Counted from the stretch's first letter, positions 6,053-13,774 are shown. The stretch is DNA of 13,995 nt from CAYJBH01 sp964370605 (GCA_964370605.1 CAYJJX010000036.1:1-13995); one strand, 5' to 3'. The notes: generated by a model from the sequence alone, not told the origin. Program-made: numbers and translations.

Positions 6053-7156
6053 ATGTCGGAACAAACGACCAACTTTCAATGCCCATCCTGTTTTGCGCCG
6101 CTGAAATATGACGGCGCTATTGATCGGCTCGGCTGTGACCATTGCGGTAGTACATTTTCTGTGGCAGAGATCGAAAAACTTTATGCCGCCGATCCTGCTG
6201 CTGTGAATAAAGCACCGTCTCAAGAGTGGAATAAAAACACAATCACCACCGACTGGGGAGAAGACGGTGCAGTTATGCACGCATATAACTGCACTTCGTG
6301 TGGTGCCGAGATTATTTGCGATGCAACAACCGCCGCGACAAGTTGCCACTACTGTGGCAACAAAACTGTCATTGAAGGACAGTTTGCCGGGGCGCTCAAA
6401 CCGGACTATGTGATTCCGTTCAAGCTCAGCAAAGACGAGGCGAAAGAGGCGCTGAAAAAGCATTGCAAAGGAAAGGTTTTGCTTCCGAAAGAGTTTCTTT
6501 CCGAGACGCATATCGATGAGATCAAAGGTGTGTATGTCCCCTTTTGGCTATATGATTCAACGGTCAACTGTGATACATCCTATGCCGCAACAAAGACTCG
6601 AACCAGAACCTCCGGTGACTATCGCATCACCGATACCGACCACTTTGTCGTGCGTCGTATCGGCTCGGTAGCGTTCAGCGACATCCCCATTGACGGTTCC
6701 ACCAAGATGCCGGACGATTATATGGAATCTATCGAACCATATGATTATACCTCCATGCGTCCTTTCTCCACCGCATATATGCCCGGATTTTTTGCCGACA
6801 AATTTGATGTTGATTCCACGATGTCGGCACCTCGTGCAACAGATCGAGCAAACGCCGCCGCAAAGTCCGTGATCTCCGGCACCGTGACAGGATATTCCAG
6901 TGTAAAGGTCACAAACGAAAACAACAACCTTGTTCCGGGTGAAGTGCGCTATGCACTGGCACCTGTGTGGCTGCTCACCACCCGTTTCAAAGAGAAAGTC
7001 TATCTGTTTGCCATGAATGGACAAACCGGAAAATTTGTCGGCGATCTCCCCTGCGATACCAAAAAACAGGCACTACTTACCGCAGGGTGGACGGCAGGAC
7101 TCACCGGTGTTGTTTGGCTGGCATTGAACGTTATCATCCCATTCATATTAGCGTAA
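6053..7156 (+). CDS. Double zinc-ribbon membrane protein (TFIIB-type zinc-ribbon-containing family)
   Basis: This 367-aa protein has two four-cysteine zinc ribbons, C10-P-S-C13...C28-D-H-C31 and C80-T-S-C83...C98-H-Y-C101. A conserved middle region follows (PDYVIPFKLSKDEAKEAL, then GVYVPFWLYD at 159-168), and a single hydrophobic segment at about 343-366 ends the protein. It is therefore probably a cytoplasmic domain anchored by a C-terminal tail. The family is widespread in Clostridia and has no settled function. The ribosome site AAAGAAAGG precedes ATG 6053. The gene is followed after 13 bp by the TPM-domain gene, which suggests that the two products work together, perhaps in envelope stress or membrane protein quality control. 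That role is inferred only from pairing and architecture. Confidence 0.88.
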   Translation: MSEQTTNFQCPSCFAPLKYDGAIDRLGCDHCGSTFSVAEIEKLYAADPAAVNKAPSQEWNKNTITTDWGEDGAVMHAYNCTSCGAEIICDATTAATSCHYCGNKTVIEGQFAGALKPDYVIPFKLSKDEAKEALKKHCKGKVLLPKEFLSETHIDEIKGVYVPFWLYDSTVNCDTSYAATKTRTRTSGDYRITDTDHFVVRRIGSVAFSDIPIDGSTKMPDDYMESIEPYDYTSMRPFSTAYMPGFFADKFDVDSTMSAPRATDRANAAAKSVISGTVTGYSSVKVTNENNNLVPGEVRYALAPVWLLTTRFKEKVYLFAMNGQTGKFVGDLPCDTKKQALLTAGWTAGLTGVVWLALNVIIPFILA

Positions 7157-7169
7157 CGGAGGCTTTAAG

Positions 7170-8411
7170 ATGAAATTAACATATAAAATAGCTTTTATCT
7201 CGACAGTCTTGTTATCGCTACTCGTCTGCTCGATTCAGGTGTCTGCAACTTCTGTCGAAGCGGACTATTCAAACATCGTGGACTATTCAGAAGTGTTTAG
7301 TGCCGAAGAGTTTGCAACGCTTAATCAAATTGCCGAAGATATAACCCAGCAATACGGTCTCACGGTTCACATAATCACCTCGACCGACACCGATGCCATC
7401 TCTGACAGCCTTTATACTTATACCGAAGATGTTTACACTGCCGAGAATTTGTGGCGCGATGACTATTCCAGAGGATTCGCCCTTATACTCGATACAAACG
7501 AGGGGCAATATCATCGAAGGGAGTTCACCTCTTACGAGATGTCGCAAGCATCATACGATTCTCTCTTTGATGCCTTTTATATCGGTATGCTCACCATGGG
7601 TGATTTCTACGAATTCTCTTTACTGTATCTCGAAGAGCTGGAACGTGATCTTGCCGCGTATGCTCAGCAGCAAGCCGCTCAAAAAGAGGCGTATGATTCA
7701 TTGGTGGTCGCAAATGTCATGGACACTGCCGATATTCTGACCGACAGTGAGGAACAAATCCTCACACAACAGGCTCAACTGCTAGAGGAGGAACACGGGA
7801 TCGCAGTGTATATTCTGACGGTGGATAACTACGCGGCTCTCACGACTCAATCTGACATCTACTATTTTTCGACCGATTTTTATACTGAACATAATCTCGG
7901 TCATGGCACAGAACGTGACGGTGTTATGTTGACACTCAGTATGTCAGATCGTGATTATTCCTATATTTCCTACGGCCCCACAGCAGAGGATACATTCCCC
8001 AACAGCGTGAAAATTGATGTTGAAGATGATTTCCTATATCATTTTTCATCCAATGATTGGTTCGCCGGCTTCCAAGCGTTTATTGATAGCACCGAGCATA
8101 AGATTGAATACGGATGGCTTGATGTATTGATTTCGGTAAGTGTCGAGATAGCGGCAAGCGCTGTGATAGCTTTAATCATAGCATTTGTGATTGTAAACTA
8201 CTACAAAAATCAATTGAAAAGTGTCAAGATGGGTGGTTCTACCAACTCATACATACCACAAGGCGGCATTAATATCACTCACAGTAGTGATGACTTCACC
8301 CACACCACCACAACACGAACAAAGATTGTGAAATCCAGCGGTGGCGGCGGTGGCGGCGGTGGTCGAAGCTTCAGCGGCGGCGGTTTCTCGGGTCGAAGCG
8401 GCAAGTTCTAA
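7170..8411 (+). CDS. Membrane protein with two tandem TPM domains and a glycine-rich tail (YgcG-like)
   Basis: This 413-aa protein has an N-terminal signal peptide (residues 1-26, VSA-T). Two TPM-type domains follow, at about 33-160 (DYSEVFSAEEFATLNQIAED, then RGFALILDTN) and 183-310 (DTADILTDSEEQILTQQAQL, then RDGVMLTLSMSDRDYSYISYG). A transmembrane helix lies at about 318-342. A cytoplasmic tail ends in a Gly/Ser-rich run, eight glycines then RSFSGGGFSGRSGKF. The TPM domain (YgcG/Psb32/TPM_phosphatase family) is linked to photosystem repair in plants, but its bacterial role is unclear. The second copy fits the family better; the first has drifted (RGFALILDTNEGQ lacks the usual Arg-rich end). 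ATG 7170 follows GGAGG at ideal spacing. The gene is translationally close to the zinc-ribbon gene. Confidence 0.9.
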   Translation: MKLTYKIAFISTVLLSLLVCSIQVSATSVEADYSNIVDYSEVFSAEEFATLNQIAEDITQQYGLTVHIITSTDTDAISDSLYTYTEDVYTAENLWRDDYSRGFALILDTNEGQYHRREFTSYEMSQASYDSLFDAFYIGMLTMGDFYEFSLLYLEELERDLAAYAQQQAAQKEAYDSLVVANVMDTADILTDSEEQILTQQAQLLEEEHGIAVYILTVDNYAALTTQSDIYYFSTDFYTEHNLGHGTERDGVMLTLSMSDRDYSYISYGPTAEDTFPNSVKIDVEDDFLYHFSSNDWFAGFQAFIDSTEHKIEYGWLDVLISVSVEIAASAVIALIIAFVIVNYYKNQLKSVKMGGSTNSYIPQGGINITHSSDDFTHTTTTRTKIVKSSGGGGGGGGRSFSGGGFSGRSGKF

Positions 8412-8609
8412 ATATCTGTTCATTTTATGATCGCCACTTTTCCAGGGTTTTATCCGGCACTGCCACTGCATCTTTCAAAGTTGAACCCCACGCATTCAGA
8501 TAGGATAAAAGCGCTCCCAAGATAAAGTTGTTGAATTTTTTTTACTTGTTTTAATGTTTTTGTATCTATTCGTCAAAACAGAGAAATATAAATATATTCA
8601 TACATTCGA
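8412..8609. other. Intergenic region without a recognisable gene
   Basis: No open frame with a ribosome site is seen. An 8-bp inverted repeat TTTTATCC (8448-8455) / GGATAAAA (8503-8510) and a small TTCAA/TTGAA hairpin lie in it. Eight consecutive T occur at 8536-8543 but without a GC-rich stem directly before them. Transcription of the TPM gene may end here, but I cannot point to a convincing terminator. Confidence 0.4.
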
Positions 8610-8638
8610 TTGACATTTGGATATTATGGTATTATACT
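8610..8638 (+). promoter_or_regulatory. Consensus promoter of the Crp/Fnr regulator operon
   Basis: A perfect TTGACA (8610-8615) is followed after 17 bp by TATACT (8633-8638). Transcription would start near 8645. This leaves about 90 nt to the ATG at 8735, and only about 6 nt to an alternative in-frame ATG at 8651. Confidence 0.8.
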
Positions 8639-8734
8639 GAAATTGTAGTTATGTCTAGGGATACCGCGTTTTATTCATTTTGCACCGAAATATCGCATTG
8701 GAATAAGACATTGAACCAGGATTGGGACACTATT

Positions 8735-9409
8735 ATGTCTGATATACTTCCAACGATCCCCGAGTTTTTTCCGTTTTGGGATAAGCTCAGTGATGAACAT
8801 CGCTATGATATAACGACACACAGTAGAAAATATGAGTTCAACAAGGGAGACGTTGTCTTGCCCTACAAGGGTGAGTGTCTCGGCCTTTTATTACTACAAA
8901 AAGGTAAATTCAGAGCTTATATTCTTTCTGAAAGTGGTCGTGAAGTGACTATGTACCGTCTATATGACAGGGATATATGCTTGTTCGCCGCTGCGAGTGT
9001 GCTAAAAAACATACAGTTTGACATGCACATTGAGGCGGAGGAAAAAAGCACTGCTATGCTCATACCCATAGATCTTTTTGCCCGGCTTACCGCGCAGTCA
9101 ATCGAAATGTCTAACTACACAAATCGACTAATGGCATCGCGCTTTACCGAGGTCATTTGGACTATTGAGCAAATTCTCTTCAAGAGTATGGACAGTCGTC
9201 TTGCCGCTGTTCTTTTGCAACACGAACAAGATCAAGAAAATGATGTGATGATGGTCACACATGAAATACTAGCACGCGATGTTGGCACCGCTCGTGAAGT
9301 CGTGACCAGATTACTGAAATATTTCAGTAACGAGGGTATCATTGAGATGACGAGAGGTCAACTTAAAATCTCAGATCGTGATCGTCTGCGGGAGATCGCG
9401 GATTTGTAA
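8735..9409 (+). CDS. Crp/Fnr-family transcriptional regulator with CRP-like recognition helix
   Basis: This 224-aa regulator is counted from ATG 8735. An in-frame ATG at 8651 would add 28 residues that do not look like the family and would be nearly leaderless; the chosen start has only a weak GGGA site 7 nt upstream, so the start is uncertain. The effector beta-roll spans about residues 15-120 and the dimerisation helix about 122-150 (RFTEVIWTIEQILF). The winged helix-turn-helix spans about 170-215, with VTHEILARDVGTAREVVTRLLKYF split over helices E and F. In the recognition helix Arg187, Glu188 and Arg192 form RExxxR, the pattern by which CRP reads TGTGA. FNR-type cysteine clusters are absent, so oxygen sensing by an Fe-S cluster is unlikely. 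The ligand is unknown. The next gene begins 21 bp later. Related clostridial regulators are poorly characterised. Confidence 0.92.
   Translation: MSDILPTIPEFFPFWDKLSDEHRYDITTHSRKYEFNKGDVVLPYKGECLGLLLLQKGKFRAYILSESGREVTMYRLYDRDICLFAAASVLKNIQFDMHIEAEEKSTAMLIPIDLFARLTAQSIEMSNYTNRLMASRFTEVIWTIEQILFKSMDSRLAAVLLQHEQDQENDVMMVTHEILARDVGTAREVVTRLLKYFSNEGIIEMTRGQLKISDRDRLREIADL
9244..9259. promoter_or_regulatory. Perfect CRP consensus TGTGA-N6-TCACA inside the regulator gene
   Basis: TGTGATGATGGTCACA has both half-sites and the 6-bp spacing of the canonical CRP operator. It lies within the coding sequence for the segment just before the helix-turn-helix (NDVMMVTH). It may be a chance match in coding DNA, or an intragenic site for autoregulation or for the downstream genes. 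Confidence 0.3.
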
Positions 9410-9430
9410 TGAATTATAATCGGAGGAACA

Positions 9431-10201
9431 ATGCCGGCTCTTGTAGCTCATTTTGTATTCGGTCAACAGGTGTTGCATCGACTTGACAGCGAGATAAAGC
9501 ATATTATACTTAACAACAAACCTCTTTTCGGACTTGCAACACAAGGGCCGGATTTGCTTTTTCATTATAACGCTTTCAAAAGCAACACGGTCACCGACCT
9601 TGGCATTCAAATCCATCGACGCCCCGCAAAAGATTTTTTCACAAAAGCACTGGACGGCGGCAGAGCAAAAAACCCAAAAATGCTTGCCTATCTGCTCGGG
9701 GCTTGTACTCATTATGTCCTAGACGCCACCTGCCACCCTTATATCGATGCGTGTAGTGGTGATGATTCTTTGCGCCATACCGAACTTGAATCTGACATTG
9801 ACCTTGCCATGATACAGCGCTATAATCTTGATTCTCGCCGAGAGATATATCTCTCTCGTGAAGCAGATATGAATGTTGTTGCCGACGTCTATGGCCTATC
9901 GCCTGTTGCAGTAAAAACATGTCTTTTTAACTTCAGAATGAATTCTGTGCTCCTCAACAAGTTAGACATGGTTCGTTTCGTAGAAAACACACTCGGCAAA
10001 CCGGGCAAATGGTCGTCATTTTCACTAAAAGAATCTATAACCTTTCGACACGAGGTCGACAATATATTTCGGTTAACAGAACAGGCCGTTGAGCCTGCCG
10101 CTGAGTTGTTAACCGAGTTTTTTTATGCCGTAGCCGAAGAAAAAGGACTTCCTGCAGGCTTTGAACGAAATTACAACGGCGAGTCTTGTTCCGAGCTATA
10201 A
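9431..10201 (+). CDS. Zinc-dependent phospholipase C-like (PF00882-type) protein
   Basis: This 256-aa protein has the residue layout of the zinc-dependent phospholipase C/nuclease fold: AH near the start (His7), GPDLLFHY (His45), His62, the helix THYVLDATCHPYID (His94, Asp98, His102), and HTELESDID (His116, Glu118). In the family these bind up to three zinc ions at the active site. There is no signal peptide, unlike secreted clostridial alpha-toxins, so the protein is probably cytoplasmic and its substrate unknown. The many clostridial members of this type are uncharacterised. ATG 9431 follows CGGAGGA at good spacing. It lies 21 bp after the Crp/Fnr gene and 42 bp before the transporter, so these are probably one operon. 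Confidence 0.85.
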   Translation: MPALVAHFVFGQQVLHRLDSEIKHIILNNKPLFGLATQGPDLLFHYNAFKSNTVTDLGIQIHRRPAKDFFTKALDGGRAKNPKMLAYLLGACTHYVLDATCHPYIDACSGDDSLRHTELESDIDLAMIQRYNLDSRREIYLSREADMNVVADVYGLSPVAVKTCLFNFRMNSVLLNKLDMVRFVENTLGKPGKWSSFSLKESITFRHEVDNIFRLTEQAVEPAAELLTEFFYAVAEEKGLPAGFERNYNGESCSEL

Positions 10202-10243
10202 TCGGAATTGACTATAGGGGGCATTTGATCGAAAGGAATCGAC

Positions 10244-11533
10244 ATGAAAAATGATAACAACCGTTTCACTAGCAAAGAAAAAAGTTGGATAATGTATGAC
10301 TGGGCAAACTCTTCTTTTGCAACCATCATGCTCGCGGCAATCTTTCCGGTATTTTTTACCGGCCTTGTAGCAAACGGCCTTGGTGACATGTGGATTGGAA
10401 TCGGTGGTTCCATCGCCACCGCCACATCGGCTATTCTTGCACCGATCCTCGGAGCTGTCGGCGACTACATGGGGATGAAAAAGAAGCTGTTCGCCTTCTT
10501 TTTAGCTCTCGGTGTTGTTACTACCGCGGCATGTGCCTTCTTCGATAGTTGGCAACCGCTTTTGGCCGGATATATTCTCTCCAACATCGGTTTTAGTGGA
10601 TCGTTAATGCTCAACGACAGTATGCTACCCGAAATAACTACCCCGGAACGCATGAACCGTGTTTCTGCGTGGGCATATTCAATGGGCTATATTGGCGGAA
10701 GCACCATTCCTTTTGTTGCCTCTATTGCTCTCATAACATTCGGTGAATCATTCGGTATAGATGCTATGACCGCAACCAAAATCTCGTTCCTCATCTGTTC
10801 TATCTGGTGGGCGGTATTCTCAATTCCGATTCTGAAAAGCTACAAACAAGAATACGGTCGAGAAATCCCGAAATCAGGGCAGATCAAAGAAGTATTTCTT
10901 TCACTGTGGGGATGCATAAAAGAAATTGCCCAAAACAAAGGTGTTGCACTCTTTCTGATTGCTTACTTTTTCTATATCGACGGTGTCGGCACAGTAATAA
11001 AGATGTCCACCGCCTATGGTGCATCCCTCGGACTTGATTCGGTAGGAATGATCCTCGCACTGCTCGTGACCCAGCTTGTCGCCTTCCCTTTTGCTATCCT
11101 ATTCAGTAAAATAGCCGGAAAAATCGGCACTCTCAATAGCATCATCATCACCGCCGCAATCTATGCTGTCATCTGTGTTCTTGGTTTCTACATGGGCTTC
11201 GGCGTTGAAGAAGGTTTCTTGACCAACGATGAAGCGCTCACCATATTCTGGATTCTTGCCGTAATGGTTGGACTCGCTCAAGGTGGTATCCAAGCAATGT
11301 CAAGAGCCTATTTTGGCATGATAATTCCGAAAGAAAAAGCCACCGAATATTTCGGATTCTATGATATATTCGGACGTTTTGCCGCTATCCTCGGTCCGGC
11401 ATTGTATGCTATTGTCAGGGGCGTTACCGGTCGCAGTTCCGTTTCGATCCTCTCGCTGATACTATTCTTTATCATCGGTGTAGTGCTATTGATGTTCGCT
11501 AAAAAACACCTCCCGAGCGATAAGACTAAGTAA
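10244..11533 (+). CDS. UMF1-family MFS transporter
   Basis: This 429-aa polytopic membrane protein has about 11-12 hydrophobic helices. The N-terminus SWIMYDWANSSFATIMLAAIFP is the hallmark of the UMF1/Atg22-like MFS family. The loop GDYMGMKKKLF between helices 2 and 3 matches the MFS A motif region. The second half keeps the YFGFYDIFGRFAAILGP segment typical of the family. In fungi Atg22 exports amino acids from the vacuole; the bacterial substrates are not established. The ribosome site GAAAGGAA precedes ATG 10244. It is the last gene of the apparent crp-plc-umf1 operon, ending before a strong terminator. Confidence 0.92.
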   Translation: MKNDNNRFTSKEKSWIMYDWANSSFATIMLAAIFPVFFTGLVANGLGDMWIGIGGSIATATSAILAPILGAVGDYMGMKKKLFAFFLALGVVTTAACAFFDSWQPLLAGYILSNIGFSGSLMLNDSMLPEITTPERMNRVSAWAYSMGYIGGSTIPFVASIALITFGESFGIDAMTATKISFLICSIWWAVFSIPILKSYKQEYGREIPKSGQIKEVFLSLWGCIKEIAQNKGVALFLIAYFFYIDGVGTVIKMSTAYGASLGLDSVGMILALLVTQLVAFPFAILFSKIAGKIGTLNSIIITAAIYAVICVLGFYMGFGVEEGFLTNDEALTIFWILAVMVGLAQGGIQAMSRAYFGMIIPKEKATEYFGFYDIFGRFAAILGPALYAIVRGVTGRSSVSILSLILFFIIGVVLLMFAKKHLPSDKTK

Positions 11534-11602
11534 TATTTAAGGTAATCGCATCCATTTGTTCCTAAAATGTACTCTAATTTGAAAAAGATATAATGTTTCG
11601 AG

Positions 11603-11619
11603 GATTAAATCATTTAATC
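11603..11619. repeat. 17-bp perfect palindrome before the terminator
   Basis: GATTAAAT-C-ATTTAATC is perfectly symmetrical around 11611. It lies between a stray TATAAT (11589-11594) and the terminator hairpin, so it could be an operator or part of a short transcript. No -35 box is visible. Confidence 0.45.
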
Positions 11620-11627
11620 AATACAAT

Positions 11628-11669
11628 AAAAACCAACGCAGAGATGATCTCTTCTGCGTTGGTTTTTTT
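11628..11669. terminator. Strong bidirectional intrinsic terminator between umf1 and the spoIVA fragment
   Basis: AAAAACCAACGCAGA (11628-11642) and TCTGCGTTGGTTTTT (11653-11667) pair perfectly over 15 bp with a 10-nt loop. Seven T (11663-11669) follow on the plus strand and five on the minus strand. It serves the convergent MFS gene from the left and the spoIVA fragment from the right. Confidence 0.95.
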
Positions 11670-11760
11670 GTGATCGAAACCCGCTATAACTCGTTATTTA
11701 GGACAAGAGTTTCACTCACTCATCTAAAAAGCAGATTCCATTGTTGGTTTTATGCCGTAG

Positions 11761-12039
11761 TTATAATATGATACAAACCAAGCCGGTGCAACCTTCGTTG
11801 ATGATGCGCTCTACCGTTTCCTGCATTCGACCCCTCGCCTCGAGCGGCATGTGCATAAGTTTGTTTTGCAGCCCCTCGTTCACCAATTCGTGTAGTGACT
11901 TTCCAAAAATATTGGATTGCCATAACTTTTCCGGATCGTTCTCAAAATCACTAAGCAGTGAGGCAACAAGCTCCTCGCTCTGTTTTTCGGTGCCGACAAT
12001 TGGTGACACTTCGGTGTTGAGTGTCGCTTTCATCATATG
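11761..12039 (-). pseudogene. spoIVA: C-terminal fragment of stage IV sporulation protein A, interrupted by the recombinase element
   Basis: About 92 codons encode the end of SpoIVA, recognisable from TEVSPIVGTEKQSEELV, then SNIFGKSLHELVNEGLQNKL, ERIINEG and the conserved terminal IIL followed by a stop. SpoIVA is an ATPase of about 490 residues that polymerises on the forespore surface in the mother cell and bases the spore coat. Its C-terminal part is needed for assembly and for placement with SpoVM. Homology stops just upstream of the His codon at 12037-12039. The frame continues through five more codons that do not look like SpoIVA, then reaches a stop (TAG). There is no ribosome site or promoter, and the recombinase gene begins its 3' end here. 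The fragment is clean, with no internal frameshift, which fits either recent interruption or a gene restored by excision. The 5' part is not in this window. Confidence 0.88.
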
Positions 12040-12060
12040 TGTTGTTTGGAACAAACAGAA
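12025..12060. other. Putative attachment-site junction (att) of the recombinase element
   Basis: SpoIVA homology ends and recombinase coding begins here; the two frames overlap. The short palindrome TGTTTG-GAA-CAAACA (12043-12057) has perfect 6-bp arms, as expected of an imperfectly symmetrical serine-recombinase site, though short. The exact crossover bases cannot be fixed without the other end of the element. Confidence 0.5.
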
Positions 12061-13673
12061 GTTCTACCACTGCGCGATATCAGATACTTTTGCTCCCCTT
12101 CTAACACCTTGAAATACACATTTAAGTTGACCTTTTTCTTATCGCCTGTGCCGTAAACCTCTATCCTGTCGAGTAACGAATCAATGATGGAGGCATCAAA
12201 CCCCTCTTTAAAATCAAGTTCGTCCGCTATCATCTGCCGAAGTGTCTCGACGGTGGTGACAACCTCTTTATTTTTTTCTTCTTCGGATTTGAGATTTTCT
12301 ATCTTGATTTCTGCGGCGGTGATATCATCATTAAAGGAGTTATTGCGCTTTTTAAACTCCTCGTCGGAAAGAGCACCTTTAATGCTTAAATCAAGCAGCT
12401 TATCTTTTTTAAGTATCGTCTCGTTTATCTGCGTTTGCAGCTTTGCAATATCCTGCATTATGTCTGACGTATTTGCGATGGAGGAATATATTTTAACAAG
12501 CTCATGGATAATATCCGTCTTATCCTTTATTATCTGGTTGTAGGCATCACGCATAATCTCGTCCAGCTCTGCCGTGTAAACCACCGGAGAGGTGCACCCC
12601 GCCTTGCCCTTTTCGGCATACAATTTGCACTGCCAAAGCTCTTTATCCCCTGTTTTGTATTTAAAAACATTTCTGTAATAGTATGTTTTGTGCTCACCGC
12701 AGATAATTTTGCAGCTGTATTTATATTTATTGCTGTAGCTGCTCGTGTTTTCCGAGGAGTGTTTTTTACTGCGTTTATCTAATATTTCATTCGCCTTGTC
12801 CCAAAGTTCCTCCGAAACAATCGCCGGAACATTTTCCTCATCTTTATATATCACCCAGTCCGCTTCGTCGAAAACCTTGCGCTCGTTAGATCGATAATCG
12901 TATTTATGCGATTTGTTGCCGCAGTAATATCCCTTATATTTGGGGTTCACCAGAATATTTTTGATGGTGGAAAAAGAAAAGTCGTTGCCCTTCGTATTTT
13001 TAAAGCCACCCTCGTTTAGCACGGCGGCAATTCCTCGAATTCCAATTTTTTCAATGGCATAAAGCTCGAATATCTTTCTCACTATCTCGGCTTCTTTGGG
13101 CTCTATAACAAGTTTACCGTCCTGCTTTTTGTATCCCCATATTCGACTGTTGCCAAGAACAACTCCGTTTTCGATAGCACGTTTAAAACCAAATTTAACA
13201 CGCTCCGAGATTTTTCGAACTTCGTCTTGTGCTATACTGGACATGATGGTGAGTCGCAGTTCGGCATCCGGCATTAGCGTGTTTATATTATCAGACTGAA
13301 AAACAACACCCACACCGCTATGAAGCAGCTCCTGGGTGTATTTTATGCTATCAAGTGTATTACGAGAAAATCTAGAAATTTCTTTTGTTATAATCAAATC
13401 GAATTTATCAAGCTTGCTGTCGTCGATCATCCTTAAAAAGGCTTCACGTTTAGAAACACTCGTCCCGCTCAAAGCCTCGTCGATATATCCCTCAACGTAT
13501 GTCCAGTTGGAATTTTTGCCGATAAAATCTCGATAATAATTTATCTGATTGCGAAGCGAATGAGCCTGCTCGTCACTGCCGGTTGAAACACGTGCATAAA
13601 AGGTAACTTTAAGTGGTAAATCGTAGATGGATTTGCCCATGCTCAGCTCTTTTCGTAGATCATATAAGTCCAT
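12033..13673 (-). CDS. Large serine recombinase (SpoIVCA/phage-integrase type)
   Basis: This 546-aa site-specific recombinase cuts and religates att sites through a serine-DNA bond. The resolvase catalytic domain lies at about residues 20-165, with YARVSTGSDEQ giving nucleophile Ser30 beside Arg28, and KEISRFSRN (Arg101, Arg104). The recombinase DNA-binding domain lies at about 175-290 (GYKKQDGKLVIEPKEAEIVRKIF; TIKNILVNPKYKGYY). A zinc ribbon uses Cys321, Cys325, Cys349 and Cys360. A coiled coil lies at about 400-475 (LQTQINETILKKDKLLDL and on). The size and order are those of large serine integrases. ATG 13673 follows AAAGGAAG. It is the gene nearest the spoIVA junction, in the same orientation, and its stop codon (12035-12033) lies in the SpoIVA-homologous bases. 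The promoter at 13735-13763 is SigA-like rather than SigE- or SigK-like, so expression is not visibly restricted to sporulation. Confidence 0.96.
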   Translation of the reverse strand: MDLYDLRKELSMGKSIYDLPLKVTFYARVSTGSDEQAHSLRNQINYYRDFIGKNSNWTYVEGYIDEALSGTSVSKREAFLRMIDDSKLDKFDLIITKEISRFSRNTLDSIKYTQELLHSGVGVVFQSDNINTLMPDAELRLTIMSSIAQDEVRKISERVKFGFKRAIENGVVLGNSRIWGYKKQDGKLVIEPKEAEIVRKIFELYAIEKIGIRGIAAVLNEGGFKNTKGNDFSFSTIKNILVNPKYKGYYCGNKSHKYDYRSNERKVFDEADWVIYKDEENVPAIVSEELWDKANEILDKRSKKHSSENTSSYSNKYKYSCKIICGEHKTYYYRNVFKYKTGDKELWQCKLYAEKGKAGCTSPVVYTAELDEIMRDAYNQIIKDKTDIIHELVKIYSSIANTSDIMQDIAKLQTQINETILKKDKLLDLSIKGALSDEEFKKRNNSFNDDITAAEIKIENLKSEEEKNKEVVTTVETLRQMIADELDFKEGFDASIIDSLLDRIEVYGTGDKKKVNLNVYFKVLEGEQKYLISRSGRTSVCSKQHI

Positions 13674-13734
13674 AATCTAAACTTCCTTTTAGGATTGTTA
13701 TAAATTTTTAAAACACTTCTTTGTGTTGCGTATC

Positions 13735-13763
13735 ATTATAAAATATATTGAATTTACTATCAA
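13735..13763 (-). promoter_or_regulatory. Promoter of the serine recombinase gene
   Basis: On the minus strand, TTGATA (13763-13758) and a perfect TATAAT (13740-13735) are separated by 17 bp. Transcription would start near 13728, leaving a leader of about 55 nt before ATG 13673. This is a vegetative SigA-type promoter. I see no match to mother-cell sigma factor motifs at this position. Confidence 0.75.
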
Positions 13764-13774
13764 GATAAGTATTG

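Noticed and set aside
8338..8405. GGTGGC-like tandem repeats at the end of the TPM gene, as a DNA repeat
   Set aside because: It is simply glycine codons of the Gly-rich tail typical of YgcG-like proteins.
8448..8510. 8-bp inverted repeat TTTTATCC / GGATAAAA after the TPM gene, as a terminator
   Set aside because: The arms are 47 bp apart and AT-rich, and the T-run at 8536 does not follow the stem directly.
8651..8734. N-terminal extension of the Crp/Fnr regulator from an upstream ATG
   Set aside because: It would start about 6 nt after the predicted transcription start with no ribosome site, and the extra 28 residues are not family-like. It cannot be fully excluded as a leaderless start.
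11741..12112. Plus-strand open frame opposite the spoIVA fragment
   Set aside because: It is antisense to unmistakable SpoIVA sequence and has no ribosome site.
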